Positions 1 to 7,413 of a stretch of DNA of 22,439 bases are shown in pieces. Source of the DNA: an uncultured Carnobacterium sp. (GTDB lineage Bacteria > Bacillota > Bacilli > Lactobacillales > Aerococcaceae); assembly GCA_937967765.1 (NCBI GenBank), contig CALCML010000316.1:1-22439 (forward strand), in the 5' to 3' direction. The notes under the pieces were generated by a model that was given only the letters and a program-made list of their open reading frames with translations, was not told the origin of the DNA and ran no database searches. Positions within the stretch are counted from its first letter, which is position 1. Each line of letters opens with the position of its first letter. Made by a program: the position numbers and the translations under genes.

Positions 1-1168
1 TGGCATGACGCACTTTCCAAATCGCTTCTAGCGTTTCTTGTGAAAGGAGCATGTCCTCTTTACGAGTACCTGAACGTTTCACATCAATGGCTGGAAACAC
101 TCGTCTTTCAGCAAGTTCTCTTGAAAGATGGATTTCTGAATTACCCGTTCCTTTGAACTCTTCATAAATCACATCATCCATGCGGCTTCCCGTTTCCACT
201 AAAGCTGTCGCAAGAATTGATAAGCTTCCGCCCTCTTCGATATTTCGAGCCGAACCAAAGAATTTCTTCGGACGGTATAAAGCAGCTGGGTCAATCCCTC
301 CGCTCAATGTTCTTCCTGAAGGTGGAATCGTTAAGTTATAGGCACGGGCAAGACGCGTAAGACTATCCATCAAGATAATCACGTCACGTCCATCTTCTAC
401 AAGACGTAGCGCGCGTTCCAATACTAGTTCACTAATCTTAATGTGGTTTTCTGGAAGCTGATCAAATGTAGAATACACCACTTCCGCATCCACGGTTCGT
501 TCGATGTCCGTTACCTCTTCAGGTCGTTCATCGATGAGTAAAATAATCAATTCGGCTTCTGGATAATTCGTTGTAATTCCATTAGCGATTTCTTTTAACA
601 AGCTTGTCTTCCCTGCTTTTGGCGGAGCTACAATAAGTCCACGTTGTCCAAAACCAATCGGACAAATTAAATCCAGCATGCGAGAAGCGATACGACCACG
701 TGTAGTTTCTAGCACCATTTGCTTTTCAGGATACAAAGGTGTCAGTCCTGGGAAATGGTCACGTTCTTTAGCTTCTTCTGGATCCTTTCCATTCACGAAT
801 CCAACTTGCATCAACCCATTAAATTTCTCACCTGGACGTGGTGGACGCGCCGTCCCACTCACAAGGTCTCCATTTCGAAGATCGAAACGTCTAATTTGCG
901 AAGAAGAAATATAAATATCCTCTTGGCTACTTGAGTAGTTAATCGGTCTAAGAAATCCAAACCCTTCTGCGCGGTTAATGTCTAAGACACCTTCCACTTG
1001 GAAAAATCCAGTGGCTTCTTCTTGAGCACGAAGAATCGCAAGCGCCAATTCCTTTTTATTCATTTGACCGTAATAAGGAATTTTATAATGTTTGGCAAAG
1101 CCGTACATCTCTTTTAAAGTTTTTTCTTGTAAGCTTTGTAGCGTTACAGTTTCCACTTGTTCTGGCAT
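1..1168 (-). CDS. rho: Transcription termination factor Rho (3' end beyond window)
   Basis: Reading the minus strand from the ATG at 1166-1168 gives 389 codons with no stop before the window edge. Rho is a hexameric RNA-dependent ATPase that ends transcription on unstructured RNA. Seen: an N-terminal Rho_N-like helical stretch (about residues 10-50), a cold-shock-like RNA-binding domain with GFGFLR (69-74), a Walker A region [10 protein letters not shown] (181-190), a Walker B stretch ending ILMDS followed by LTRLARAYN, the Q-loop region with PSGRTLSGG, and near the edge RRVFPAID followed by SGTRKE (R-loop). Family proteins are usually about 420-430 residues, so some 30-40 C-terminal residues are missing. 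The gene starts 11 bp after the murA stop, with a purine-rich GAAGGG as ribosome binding site, so the two are co-transcribed. The N-terminal insert is short, as in other Firmicutes Rho proteins. Identity is very secure. Confidence 0.96.
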   Translation of the reverse strand, partial: MPEQVETVTLQSLQEKTLKEMYGFAKHYKIPYYGQMNKKELALAILRAQEEATGFFQVEGVLDINRAEGFGFLRPINYSSSQEDIYISSSQIRRFDLRNGDLVSGTARPPRPGEKFNGLMQVGFVNGKDPEEAKERDHFPGLTPLYPEKQMVLETTRGRIASRMLDLICPIGFGQRGLIVAPPKAGKTSLLKEIANGITTNYPEAELIILLIDERPEEVTDIERTVDAEVVYSTFDQLPENHIKISELVLERALRLVEDGRDVIILMDSLTRLARAYNLTIPPSGRTLSGGIDPAALYRPKKFFGSARNIEEGGSLSILATALVETGSRMDDVIYEEFKGTGNSEIHLSRELAERRVFPAIDVKRSGTRKEDMLLSQETLEAIWKVRHA

Positions 1169-1179
1169 AGTTTCCCTTC

Positions 1180-2439
1180 TTACTCTTCAATCATCGTAAT
1201 ATCGGCACCTAACGCTTGTAGTTTATCAACGATATTTGAATAACCACGTAGAATATGTCCGATATTTGAAATCTTCGTTGTTCCTTCAGCCATTAAACCG
1301 GCTACCACAAGTCCAGCTCCTGCACGTAAATCGCTAGCCGCAACTTCCGCACCGACTAATGGTGTTGGCCCTTCAAATGTAATGATATCTTCGATGACTT
1401 TTCCACGAGCGCCCATACGATTTAATTCTGGTACGTGACCGACACGTTTTGGATAAATTGTATCGACAACCATGGCTGTTCCTGTTGCTTTACTAAAGAG
1501 CGGTGTAATAGTTTGTTGCAAGTCTGTCGCAAAACCTGGATAAGGCATTGTTTTGATGTTCACGGCTTTTAATTCGTCTGTTGGGAAAACATAAATATCG
1601 TCTTCGCCAACTTCCATCCTCACGCCCATTTCGTTCATCTTCGCAATAAGACTTTCTAAGTGTTCGAAAATCACGTTTTTCACACGAATACCTTGACCAA
1701 CTGCTGCAGCAATTGATAAATACGTTCCTGCTTCAATACGGTCTGGAATAATGGTATGTGTACATCCATGTAAGCTTTCCACACCTTCCACACGGATGAT
1801 GCTTGTTCCGGCACCTTTAATATTGGCACCCATTTTATTTAATAAGTTTACAACGTCGATAATTTCTGGTTCACGCGCCGCATTTTCGATAATCGTTTTT
1901 CCTTTTGCACGAACAGATGCTAGCAATACGTTAATTGTCGCACCTACAGACATAACGTCCATATAAATTTTCGTACCAACAAGGCCTTCTTCGCCAGTAG
2001 ATAAGTAGATAGCACCATCATGGTCTCTCACATCAGCACCAAGCGCTTTGAAACCTTTTAAATGTTGGTCAATTGGACGAGGGCCTAAGAAGCAGCCACC
2101 TGGAAGTCCAACAACCCCTTCCCCAAATTTAGCAAGAGTTGCTCCCATAAAGTAATACGAAGCACGCATACTTTGGATTTTTCCTTTTGGCATTGGGATA
2201 GATTTCATTTCTCTTGGGTCGATGGTTAACGTTCCATCCACAAACTCTGTTTTTACGTTAAAATCGTTCAAAATTTCAATTAAGGCATCTACGTCCTGAA
2301 TCTCAGGGACACCCTCTAATACGACTGGTTCATTCGCGATAATAGCAGCCGGAATTAAAGCTACTGTACTGTTTTTAGCTCCACTAATGGTTACTTCGCC
2401 TTTAAGTGGTTTACCGCCGTTAATGACTAATTTTTTCAT
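1180..2439 (-). CDS. murA: UDP-N-acetylglucosamine 1-carboxyvinyltransferase, MurA2/MurZ type
   Basis: This cytoplasmic enzyme transfers enolpyruvate from PEP to UDP-GlcNAc, the first committed step of peptidoglycan synthesis. The product is 419 aa, the family length. Seen: the K22-N23 pair in SGAKNS, the PEP-binding active-site Cys116 in [11 protein letters not shown], and the repeated inside-out alpha/beta domain pattern of the EPSP synthase family. Cys rather than Asp at 116 predicts sensitivity to fosfomycin (family knowledge). The frame is open up to 2469, but the start at 2439 is preferred: it has AAAGGAA 8 nt upstream, begins with the typical MKKLVINGG, and the predicted transcription start near 2465 would lie inside the longer version. 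Firmicutes carry two MurA paralogues; the copy directly upstream of rho is MurZ/MurAB in Bacillus, so this is probably the second paralogue. Confidence 0.95.
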   Translation of the reverse strand: MKKLVINGGKPLKGEVTISGAKNSTVALIPAAIIANEPVVLEGVPEIQDVDALIEILNDFNVKTEFVDGTLTIDPREMKSIPMPKGKIQSMRASYYFMGATLAKFGEGVVGLPGGCFLGPRPIDQHLKGFKALGADVRDHDGAIYLSTGEEGLVGTKIYMDVMSVGATINVLLASVRAKGKTIIENAAREPEIIDVVNLLNKMGANIKGAGTSIIRVEGVESLHGCTHTIIPDRIEAGTYLSIAAAVGQGIRVKNVIFEHLESLIAKMNEMGVRMEVGEDDIYVFPTDELKAVNIKTMPYPGFATDLQQTITPLFSKATGTAMVVDTIYPKRVGHVPELNRMGARGKVIEDIITFEGPTPLVGAEVAASDLRAGAGLVVAGLMAEGTTKISNIGHILRGYSNIVDKLQALGADITMIEE

Positions 2440-2471
2440 ACTCAAATTCCTTTCACTAAATGTTCTCAATT

Positions 2472-2480
2472 ATTATACCA
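2472..2480 (-). promoter_or_regulatory. Extended -10 promoter for murA-rho
   Basis: The minus strand reads TGGTATAAT, a perfect extended -10 element (TGnTATAAT). No convincing -35 box is found at 16-18 bp, which is acceptable for extended -10 promoters. It places transcription start about 25 nt before the murA ATG at 2439. The assignment is from consensus match only. Confidence 0.65.
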
Positions 2481-2522
2481 TGTTCACACTAGAATCCGCT
2501 ATCTTTTAATCGTTTGTATCTA

Positions 2523-2554
2523 TTGTTAACCTTTAGAATATTTACAGTTGACAA
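2523..2554 (+). promoter_or_regulatory. BirA (biotin) operator overlapping the birA promoter
   Basis: A 9-N14-9 inverted repeat, TTGTTAACC (2523-2531) and AGTTGACAA (2546-2554), has the same half-site length, 14-bp spacer and near-identical bases as the known BirA site form TTGTAAACC-N14-GGTTTACAA. The right half-site contains the -35 box TTGACA (2548-2553), so bound BirA-biotinyl-AMP would block RNA polymerase at the birA-bioY promoter. It fits a ligase with an N-terminal winged helix encoded just downstream. Confidence 0.75.
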
Positions 2555-2575
2555 TCGTTTTGAATCTGTTACACT
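2548..2575 (+). promoter_or_regulatory. Promoter of birA-bioY
   Basis: A perfect -35 TTGACA (2548-2553), a 16-bp spacer and a -10 TACACT (2570-2575) lie about 30 bp upstream of the birA start. The -35 box lies within the BirA operator, which implies autoregulation by biotin status. Confidence 0.7.
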
Positions 2576-2608
2576 TAAAAACATGAATACTGATGAAAGG
2601 AGGACATT

Positions 2609-3601
2609 ATGAGCACTAAACAGGACGTTTTACGTCTGTTATATAGTACCGTGGACAAACCTCTTTCAGGACAAGATATCGCAGAACAACTGAATCTTTC
2701 TCGTACCGCTGTGTGGAAAGCCATCCAGCAATTAAAAAAAGATGGTTATGAGATTACCTCAAGCACAAAAGTTGGGTATCAATTATCCAGACAGACGGAT
2801 TTGTTAACCCTTGAAGGCATTCGCACTCATTTGGGAGAGGAACTTCAAGACTGGGATATTCAAGTTTTTGAGACAACTACTTCAACCAATGATTTGGCTA
2901 AAACATACGGCGCATCAGGCTCGAGAGTCCCCAACTTCTTTATTGCAGAAGAGCAAACAGCAGGTCGTGGTCGTCTAGGAAGAACATTCCTCTCCCCACC
3001 AAAATCTGGACTTTATATGAGTATCTGTATTTTCCCAGAAGGTGACTTGGATAGTATTTCGCTAATCACTTGTGCTACGGCGGTTGCTGCGACACGAGCG
3101 GTGGAATCCTTTATCCATGAAAAAATCGGGATTAAATGGGTGAACGACCTCTACTATCACGATAAAAAAATTGCTGGCATCTTAACAGAAGCCGTGACGA
3201 ATATTGAAGCTCAAAAAGTCGATGCACTGATTGTCGGAATGGGAATTAACTTGCATATCGATGACGCTATTATTCCAGAGGATTTAAAATCTATTATCGG
3301 TTCCCTCTTTTCTCCGCAAGAAATTCCAGACGGTTTCAACCGCAATGAATTCGTAGCTCGTTTTCTAAAAGAATGGAATCACTGCTACAAAGACATCAAT
3401 GCTGGTAAGCGAGACTTCATGGAAGAATACAAAGACCATTCCATCATTGTTGGCAAGAAAGTCAATGTCATTAGCGGTATGAAAACATATCCTGCCACTG
3501 CAAAAAGCGTGGACAATAACGGGCATCTTATCGTCCAAACAGATGACGGTGCCATCCATTCATTATCTTATGGCGAAGTAAGTATTCGCGCAGAAAACTA
3601 A
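2609..3601 (+). CDS. birA: Bifunctional biotin-protein ligase / biotin operon repressor BirA
   Basis: BirA activates biotin with ATP to biotinyl-AMP and attaches it to a lysine of biotin-dependent carboxylases; with its DNA-binding domain it also represses biotin genes. The 330-aa product has an N-terminal winged helix (about residues 1-60, with LNLSRTAVWKAIQQLKKDG), the biotin/ATP loop GRGRLGR (119-125), KWVNDL (176-181; usually KWPND), KIAGIL (187-192) with the conserved lysine, and an SH3-like C-terminal domain (from about 280). The length and the winged helix mark a group II bifunctional ligase rather than a short ligase-only form. The ribosome binding site AAAGGAGG lies 5 nt before the ATG. 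It is followed 19 bp later by bioY and preceded by a BirA-type operator, so it probably represses its own operon when biotin is plentiful. Confidence 0.95.
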   Translation: MSTKQDVLRLLYSTVDKPLSGQDIAEQLNLSRTAVWKAIQQLKKDGYEITSSTKVGYQLSRQTDLLTLEGIRTHLGEELQDWDIQVFETTTSTNDLAKTYGASGSRVPNFFIAEEQTAGRGRLGRTFLSPPKSGLYMSICIFPEGDLDSISLITCATAVAATRAVESFIHEKIGIKWVNDLYYHDKKIAGILTEAVTNIEAQKVDALIVGMGINLHIDDAIIPEDLKSIIGSLFSPQEIPDGFNRNEFVARFLKEWNHCYKDINAGKRDFMEEYKDHSIIVGKKVNVISGMKTYPATAKSVDNNGHLIVQTDDGAIHSLSYGEVSIRAEN

Positions 3602-3620
3602 AAGATTAGGAGTTAAACAC

Positions 3621-4148
3621 ATGAAAAAATTATCGATTAAAACAATTGTGCTCGCAGCACTTCTAGGAGCACTCTGCTATGTATCTAGCTACTTAAAAAT
3701 TCCGATTGGTCCAGTACCATTCTCAGCTCAAACAGCCACAGTGATTTTGGCATCATTACTATTGCCACCAGTTGGCGCTTTTGCTGCTCAATTTATCCAC
3801 TTCCTTTTACTTTTCCTATTAGGTGGCGGTACAGCACTATTCGTATCACCTTCATTTGGATTTGTCATTGGATTTATGGTTGCGGCTCCTGTGATTTCAT
3901 TTATCGGAAACCGTATCAACAATATCTTCGGTTGGGTGATTGCCGCTCTTGTGGGTGAAGTGATCTTCTACCTCATCGGAATTCCATATATGACTTTCGT
4001 ACTCTTAAGCGTTAAGATGCAAGAACTCAGCCTCCAACAAATTCTTGGCTTCGGTTTATATCCATTCATTCTTCCTGACTTAGGAAAATTAGTTGTTGCC
4101 GTATTCCTTGCCGATCGTATTAAAGCTATTACGAAAAAACACTTTTAA
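3621..4148 (+). CDS. bioY: Biotin ECF transporter S component BioY
   Basis: BioY is the membrane substrate-binding subunit of the energy-coupling factor biotin importer; it works with shared EcfA/EcfA'/EcfT subunits encoded elsewhere. The 175-aa product is almost wholly hydrophobic with about six membrane segments. It contains family features near the N-terminus (an Ala/Leu-rich first helix, then KIPIGPVPFSAQT at about 26-38) and a conserved region with FGLYPFILPDLGK near the end. It starts 19 bp after birA with TTAGGAG as ribosome binding site and ends just before a strong hairpin terminator, so birA-bioY is a two-gene operon. No biotin synthesis genes are nearby, which fits an organism that scavenges biotin. 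Confidence 0.94.
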   Translation: MKKLSIKTIVLAALLGALCYVSSYLKIPIGPVPFSAQTATVILASLLLPPVGAFAAQFIHFLLLFLLGGGTALFVSPSFGFVIGFMVAAPVISFIGNRINNIFGWVIAALVGEVIFYLIGIPYMTFVLLSVKMQELSLQQILGFGLYPFILPDLGKLVVAVFLADRIKAITKKHF

Positions 4149-4156
4149 AAAGCAAC

Positions 4157-4191
4157 AAAAATAAGCTAGGCATAATGCCTAGCTTATTTTT
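4157..4191. terminator. Bidirectional rho-independent terminator between bioY and the PTS EIID gene
   Basis: A 16-bp stem (4157-4172 with 4176-4191) and a 3-nt loop, with the GC-rich part GCTAGGCA/TGCCTAGC flanked by A and T runs on both sides. It lies between the convergent bioY stop (4148) and EIID stop (4204) and can serve both strands. Confidence 0.88.
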
Positions 4192-4203
4192 ATTGTTCAA
4201 GGA

Positions 4204-5049
4204 TTAACCCCAGAATTTAACTCCTAGTACATTTCCTAAGAAAGCAAGACCGATTCCGGCAACTAATAGAAGAACGATACAACGTAATGGCGTCCATTTT
4301 TTACGCGCTAATAAGTAGTAAAGTCCTAAAGTAATTCCTAATGGAATTAATTTTGGTAATACACCATCTAAAATTGCTTGGATAACAATTGGTTTTTCAC
4401 CGTTTGCGATTTCGATTCCTAATTTAGTACCACCATAAAGGCTAGTTAAAGCCCCAACAACGAATACTCCAAGGATTGAAGCAGCACGAGTGAATTCTTT
4501 GGCATTTGCAGTAAAGATACCGATTGCGTCAGTTCCTAAGTTATAAGACCAGTGCATTAACCAGTAACGAATTGCAAATTGGAAGATATTAAATACCGCT
4601 AAGAATAGTAATGGCCCAGCGATGCTTCCTTTTAATGCAAAGTCTGAAGAAATACCGGCTACGATTGGAACTAATGTGAACCAGAATAAAGCGTCACCGA
4701 TACCACCCAATGGTCCCATTGCAGCAACACGTACCGCACGGATTGTTGGGATATCTGCTTTGTTTTGTTCAAGAGATAATACAATCCCCATTACGAATGT
4801 TACTAAGAATGGGTGAGTATTAAAGAACTCTAAGTTATGAGACATTGATGCAGCTAAGTCATCTTTGTCTGTATGGATTTTTTCCAACCCTGGTAAAATA
4901 CCGTATAACCAGCCACCTGCTTGCATACGTTCATAGTTGAAAGAAGATTGTAAGAAAATTGAACGCCATGCCATTTTGTTTAACGTTGCTTTATCTAAGC
5001 GTGGAGCAGGCGTTTGGTTTTTATAAGAATCTGGAATATTATATGCCAT
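4204..5049 (-). CDS. PTS mannose/N-acetylgalactosamine-family EIID membrane subunit
   Basis: EIID works with EIIC to form the sugar channel of a mannose-class phosphotransferase permease. The product is 281 aa. Family marks include WRSIFLQSSFNYERMQAGGW near the N-terminus, HNLEFFNTHPFL, a central GPLGGIGDALFW and several C-terminal hydrophobic segments. I choose the ATG at 5049 (MAYNIPD) because GGAGG lies 8 nt upstream; a start at 5064 would lie inside that site. The gene overlaps the end of EIIC by 11 bp, so translation is probably coupled. The sequence looks closest to the AgaE/GalNAc branch of the family, but substrate cannot be read from sequence; in context galactosamine/GalNAc or fucosylated glycans are both possible. 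It is the last gene before the terminator at 4157-4191. Confidence 0.92.
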   Translation of the reverse strand: MAYNIPDSYKNQTPAPRLDKATLNKMAWRSIFLQSSFNYERMQAGGWLYGILPGLEKIHTDKDDLAASMSHNLEFFNTHPFLVTFVMGIVLSLEQNKADIPTIRAVRVAAMGPLGGIGDALFWFTLVPIVAGISSDFALKGSIAGPLLFLAVFNIFQFAIRYWLMHWSYNLGTDAIGIFTANAKEFTRAASILGVFVVGALTSLYGGTKLGIEIANGEKPIVIQAILDGVLPKLIPLGITLGLYYLLARKKWTPLRCIVLLLVAGIGLAFLGNVLGVKFWG

Positions 5050-5851
5050 CTTCTTCACCTCCATCGTTCACAATGCTAGCACCCGCTGTTTTGAATTTTG
5101 TTTGGATTTGGAAATCCCAGTATGCAATTGCAAAACCAATGAACGCTAATAATACTAATGCAGATCCAGCTAAGCTTTCACTTGCAGAAACAATGTTTGC
5201 TAAAGCAAAACCTAAGAAGTAGAAGCCCCATAGTTCTTTAGAAACCATTACTTTTAGTAAGATTGCGAACCCTACGAAGCGCATCATACCACCGGCAGCA
5301 CCTAATCCTCCCATGAACCATTCAGGAATAGATTTAGTTAAAGTATCCCCGATAGCTTGTCCACCGACGAAGAATAATACAACTACAAGACCAAAGATAG
5401 CTCCTAATGCAGCCATTGCTAAGTAGTTCAAGCGAGCAATTCCTTTTGGATTTGCATCGTGTGCATACTTATCAGCCACAGCCATCATTGGTGACATTAA
5501 AGCAAAGATTAAAGTAACGCCATATTGACCTAAAAGCGCAAATGGAACAGCAGCACCTACTGCAGCAGCTGGTTCTAATTTAAGGCTGATAGCTAATACT
5601 GTCGCCATAATTCCGCCGATTACGGCATTAGGTGGTTGTGCCCCACCGACTGGCATGTTACCGATTGTCATTAATTGGTAAGTACCCCCAACAACTAACC
5701 CTGTTTGTACGTCGCCCAAAATAGCTCCGATCACTGGACCCATTACGATAGGTTGGTATAGTGATTCTAAAAAGCTGAATTGGTCAATCGCAGCAACAAA
5801 AGTTACAAGGAATACTAATAAGATTTGAATAAAACTTGCTTGCATATTCAT
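5039..5851 (-). CDS. PTS mannose/N-acetylgalactosamine-family EIIC membrane subunit
   Basis: EIIC carries much of the sugar translocation path in mannose-class PTS permeases. The product is 270 aa and mostly hydrophobic. Conserved stretches include AAIDQFSFLESLYQPIVMGPV, LGDVQTGLVVGGTYQLMTIG and PVGGAQPPNAVIGGIM in the first 100 residues, typical of the AgaW/SorC-like EIIC family. The acidic tail GGEEDGI is encoded by the bases that also form the ribosome binding site and start of EIID. The start could be 5851 or 5845 (both ATG); AAAGGGG lies only 3 nt before the first and 9 nt before the second, so the second may be used. The gap to EIIB is 22 bp, in one operon. Confidence 0.92.
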   Translation of the reverse strand: MNMQASFIQILLVFLVTFVAAIDQFSFLESLYQPIVMGPVIGAILGDVQTGLVVGGTYQLMTIGNMPVGGAQPPNAVIGGIMATVLAISLKLEPAAAVGAAVPFALLGQYGVTLIFALMSPMMAVADKYAHDANPKGIARLNYLAMAALGAIFGLVVVLFFVGGQAIGDTLTKSIPEWFMGGLGAAGGMMRFVGFAILLKVMVSKELWGFYFLGFALANIVSASESLAGSALVLLAFIGFAIAYWDFQIQTKFKTAGASIVNDGGEEDGI

Positions 5852-5873
5852 TGACCCCTTTTATAAATAAAAA

Positions 5874-6350
5874 TTATTGGAATAATTTCGAAACGTCTTC
5901 TTTTCCTTCAGTTGGTACTTTCTGAATTTCAAGTTCGACACCTAACTCCTGCAGTCTTCTGAACGCAGCAACATCTGCATCATCAACCGCAACAACACCT
6001 GCAACTTGGCGTTTTCCTTCCGCCATGTGCATGTTCCCAATGTTAACCTTCTTGATTGGCACTCCTCCCTCTACTAATTTCACTACGTCTTGAGGATTTT
6101 CACAGATAATGAAAATCAACTGACGGTCTGCTGCTTTCCCGATGACATTAATCGTTTTTTCAATAGTGAAATAACGAGTTTGTGCACCAGTTGGAGCAGC
6201 CATATCCATTAACCCTTGACGCATCGGATCCGCAGCTACTTTATCGTTAGCAACAAGCAGTAGGTTGGCCCCTAAGTAAGATGACCATTGAGTTGCAACT
6301 TGACCGTGAATCATACGATTGTCAATTCGTGTTAATAAAATATTTGGCAT
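5874..6350 (-). CDS. PTS mannose/N-acetylgalactosamine-family EIIB subunit
   Basis: EIIB is the cytoplasmic subunit that receives phosphate from EIIA and passes it to the sugar. The product is 158 aa, the family length. The phosphorylation site is His15 in RIDNRMIHGQVATQW, the family signature. I choose the ATG at 6350 because AAAGGAG precedes it by 9-10 nt; the open frame up to 6368 has no comparable site. It is the first gene of an EIIB-EIIC-EIID transcript with its own promoter and a cre-like box, separate from the EIIA gene about 1 kb upstream. Confidence 0.93.
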   Translation of the reverse strand: MPNILLTRIDNRMIHGQVATQWSSYLGANLLLVANDKVAADPMRQGLMDMAAPTGAQTRYFTIEKTINVIGKAADRQLIFIICENPQDVVKLVEGGVPIKKVNIGNMHMAEGKRQVAGVVAVDDADVAAFRRLQELGVELEIQKVPTEGKEDVSKLFQ

Positions 6351-6382
6351 TACTAGCTCTCCTTTCATAAAAAGCTAAATTC

Positions 6383-6411
6383 ATTATACATAATTCTTCG
6401 ATTTTTTGGAA
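6383..6411 (-). promoter_or_regulatory. Promoter of the EIIB-EIIC-EIID unit
   Basis: The minus strand has a perfect -10 TATAAT (6383-6388) and, 17 bp upstream, a weak -35 TTCCAA (6406-6411). It lies about 33 bp before the EIIB ATG. The weak -35 box falls inside the cre-like box. Confidence 0.6.
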
Positions 6412-6421
6412 GCGTTTTAGT
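6406..6421. promoter_or_regulatory. cre-like box (CcpA) at the EIIB promoter
   Basis: TTGGAAGCGTTTTAGT matches WTGNAANCGNWWNCAW except for the CA near the 3' end. It covers the -35 box of the EIIB promoter, the usual position for CcpA repression. Consensus match only. Confidence 0.5.
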
Positions 6422-6603
6422 AGAACTTTTTTAATAAATTCTTCATTTTTGAGTTTTTATTACATTTTTGTATTGTTAATTTGTAAAACATTATATATAA
6501 ATGCTTTTTCCACCACTTTGATGTCAGACAACTCTCACTAATCTCTACAAATATATTTGAAATTCTTCACAATTAACAAAGTCCCCCTTCAATTTTTTCC
6601 CAT

Positions 6604-6631
6604 AAAAAAAGAAGCTTAGAATCTAAGCTTC
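6604..6631 (-). terminator. Rho-independent terminator of the EIIA - YajC - 4-TM protein unit
   Basis: On the minus strand a 9-bp stem (6623-6631 with 6611-6619; GAAGCTTAG) and a 3-nt loop are followed by seven T residues. It begins 9 bp after the stop of the 161-aa gene and separates this unit from EIIB-EIIC-EIID. Confidence 0.85.
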
Positions 6632-6640
6632 CCTTTCACT

Positions 6641-7126
6641 TTATTTTGATTTTCCGATAATAGAACTAGTTCCACTAATAGTCACGATGACACCAAAAGC
6701 AATAATAATCATTCGATTGACCATCTCTCCTGAGGCAAAGAAACTTCCAGCGATAATCAGAACTCCTGCTAAACTAACGAGTAATGTTTTAGCAAGGGAT
6801 CCTTGTTGTTCATTTTGCTTCGCTCGGTTTAAGTCTCCTTCTTGAACTCCCTTTTGCACCACATACTTTGGCAAAATACTTTTCAGATACGCCACTGTCG
6901 CAAGCGCGTAGAATAACGCTCCTACAAATACGCATAGTAACACATCACTCGGAAAGAAACTATAGAAAATAGCTCCCAAAGCAAATGCAATAACAAAGCG
7001 ATGTCTAAAGGCATTAAAAGTCACTAGGTCATCTGTCGGAATATGATAAACCGTCTTTAAGAATGGCAGATAGAAATAATCCTTACCGTCAGCTCCTGTA
7101 TAAAACTCTCCAAAAATCGATTGCAT
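6641..7126 (-). CDS. Unknown four-TM membrane protein of the PTS cluster
   Basis: I do not recognise this 161-aa protein. Visible: a ~40-residue N-terminal segment rich in aromatic residues (GEFYTGADGKDYFYLPF), a hairpin of two membrane helices (about 43-58 and 61-81), a polar, charged loop (about 82-110, with KGVQEGDLNRAKQNEQQGS), and a second pair of helices (about 112-131 and 137-157) with a short basic tail. No signal peptide. It follows the YajC-like gene by 11 bp and is the last gene before a terminator, so it is made with PTS EIIA and YajC. The ribosome binding site (GTGGTGA) is weak, which suggests translation coupled to YajC. Its place suggests a membrane partner of YajC or of the EIIC/EIID complex, but that is inference. 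Confidence 0.8.
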   Translation of the reverse strand: MQSIFGEFYTGADGKDYFYLPFLKTVYHIPTDDLVTFNAFRHRFVIAFALGAIFYSFFPSDVLLCVFVGALFYALATVAYLKSILPKYVVQKGVQEGDLNRAKQNEQQGSLAKTLLVSLAGVLIIAGSFFASGEMVNRMIIIAFGVIVTISGTSSIIGKSK

Positions 7127-7137
7127 ACAGTCACCAC

Positions 7138-7413
7138 TTATAAGACTTCAGAAATTGCAAAACGAGATACTGTAATCACGACGCCTTTTGCAATCTCAAC
7201 ATCCACTTTTTCTTCGTCAACTTTCTTTACAGTACCATATAATCCATTCGCACAGACAACACGTTTTCCAACTTGTAATGCTTCATGTAATTTTTCAAAA
7301 TACTGTTGCTGACGTTTCATATTTTTTCTTGAAAAGATATAATAAATCCCTAAAATTACAACGACGAATACGATAAACGTAAGGGAACTTACTAAAATAA
7401 TATTGGCAGTCAT
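7138..7413 (-). CDS. YajC-like single-span membrane protein in PTS operon
   Basis: The 91-aa product has one N-terminal membrane helix (about 5-27), a basic segment with FSRKNMKRQQQYFEKL, and the small YajC domain with VGKRVVCANGLYGTVKKVDEEKVDVE and a C-terminal SRFAISEV. YajC is an accessory of the SecDF-YidC branch of protein export in other bacteria. Copies within mannose/GalNAc-type PTS clusters occur in streptococci (the hyaluronate locus), where their role is unclear. Its ATG overlaps the EIIA stop by one base (TAATG), so it is coupled to EIIA. It may be a PTS-dedicated paralogue and not the housekeeping YajC; whether a second yajC exists cannot be seen here. Confidence 0.85.
   Translation of the reverse strand: MTANIILVSSLTFIVFVVVILGIYYIFSRKNMKRQQQYFEKLHEALQVGKRVVCANGLYGTVKKVDEEKVDVEIAKGVVITVSRFAISEVL

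Larger units (their letters stand above)
6351..6603. other. AT-rich intergenic region before the EIIB-EIIC-EIID unit
   Basis: About 250 bp without a plausible gene on either strand. The end near EIIB has a promoter and cre-like box (listed separately). A second minus-strand TATAAT lies at 6490-6495 but lacks a -35 box. I found no -24/-12 sigma-54 element, although such promoters drive many mannose-type PTS operons. Nothing else is recognised. Confidence 0.6.

Noticed and set aside
678..934. Open frames of 71-78 aa on the plus strand
   Set aside because: They lie antisense to the conserved RNA-binding and ATPase region of rho, lack ribosome binding sites and show no protein-like pattern.
2440..2608. 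Riboswitch upstream of birA-bioY
   Set aside because: The space between promoter and start codon is only about 30 nt, too short for an aptamer; a BirA operator explains the control.
6351..6603. Possible sigma-54 (-24/-12) promoter for the mannose-type PTS
   Set aside because: No GG-N10-GC element with the TGGCAC/TTGC context was found, and no LevR/ManR activator gene is nearby; a sigma-A promoter fits.
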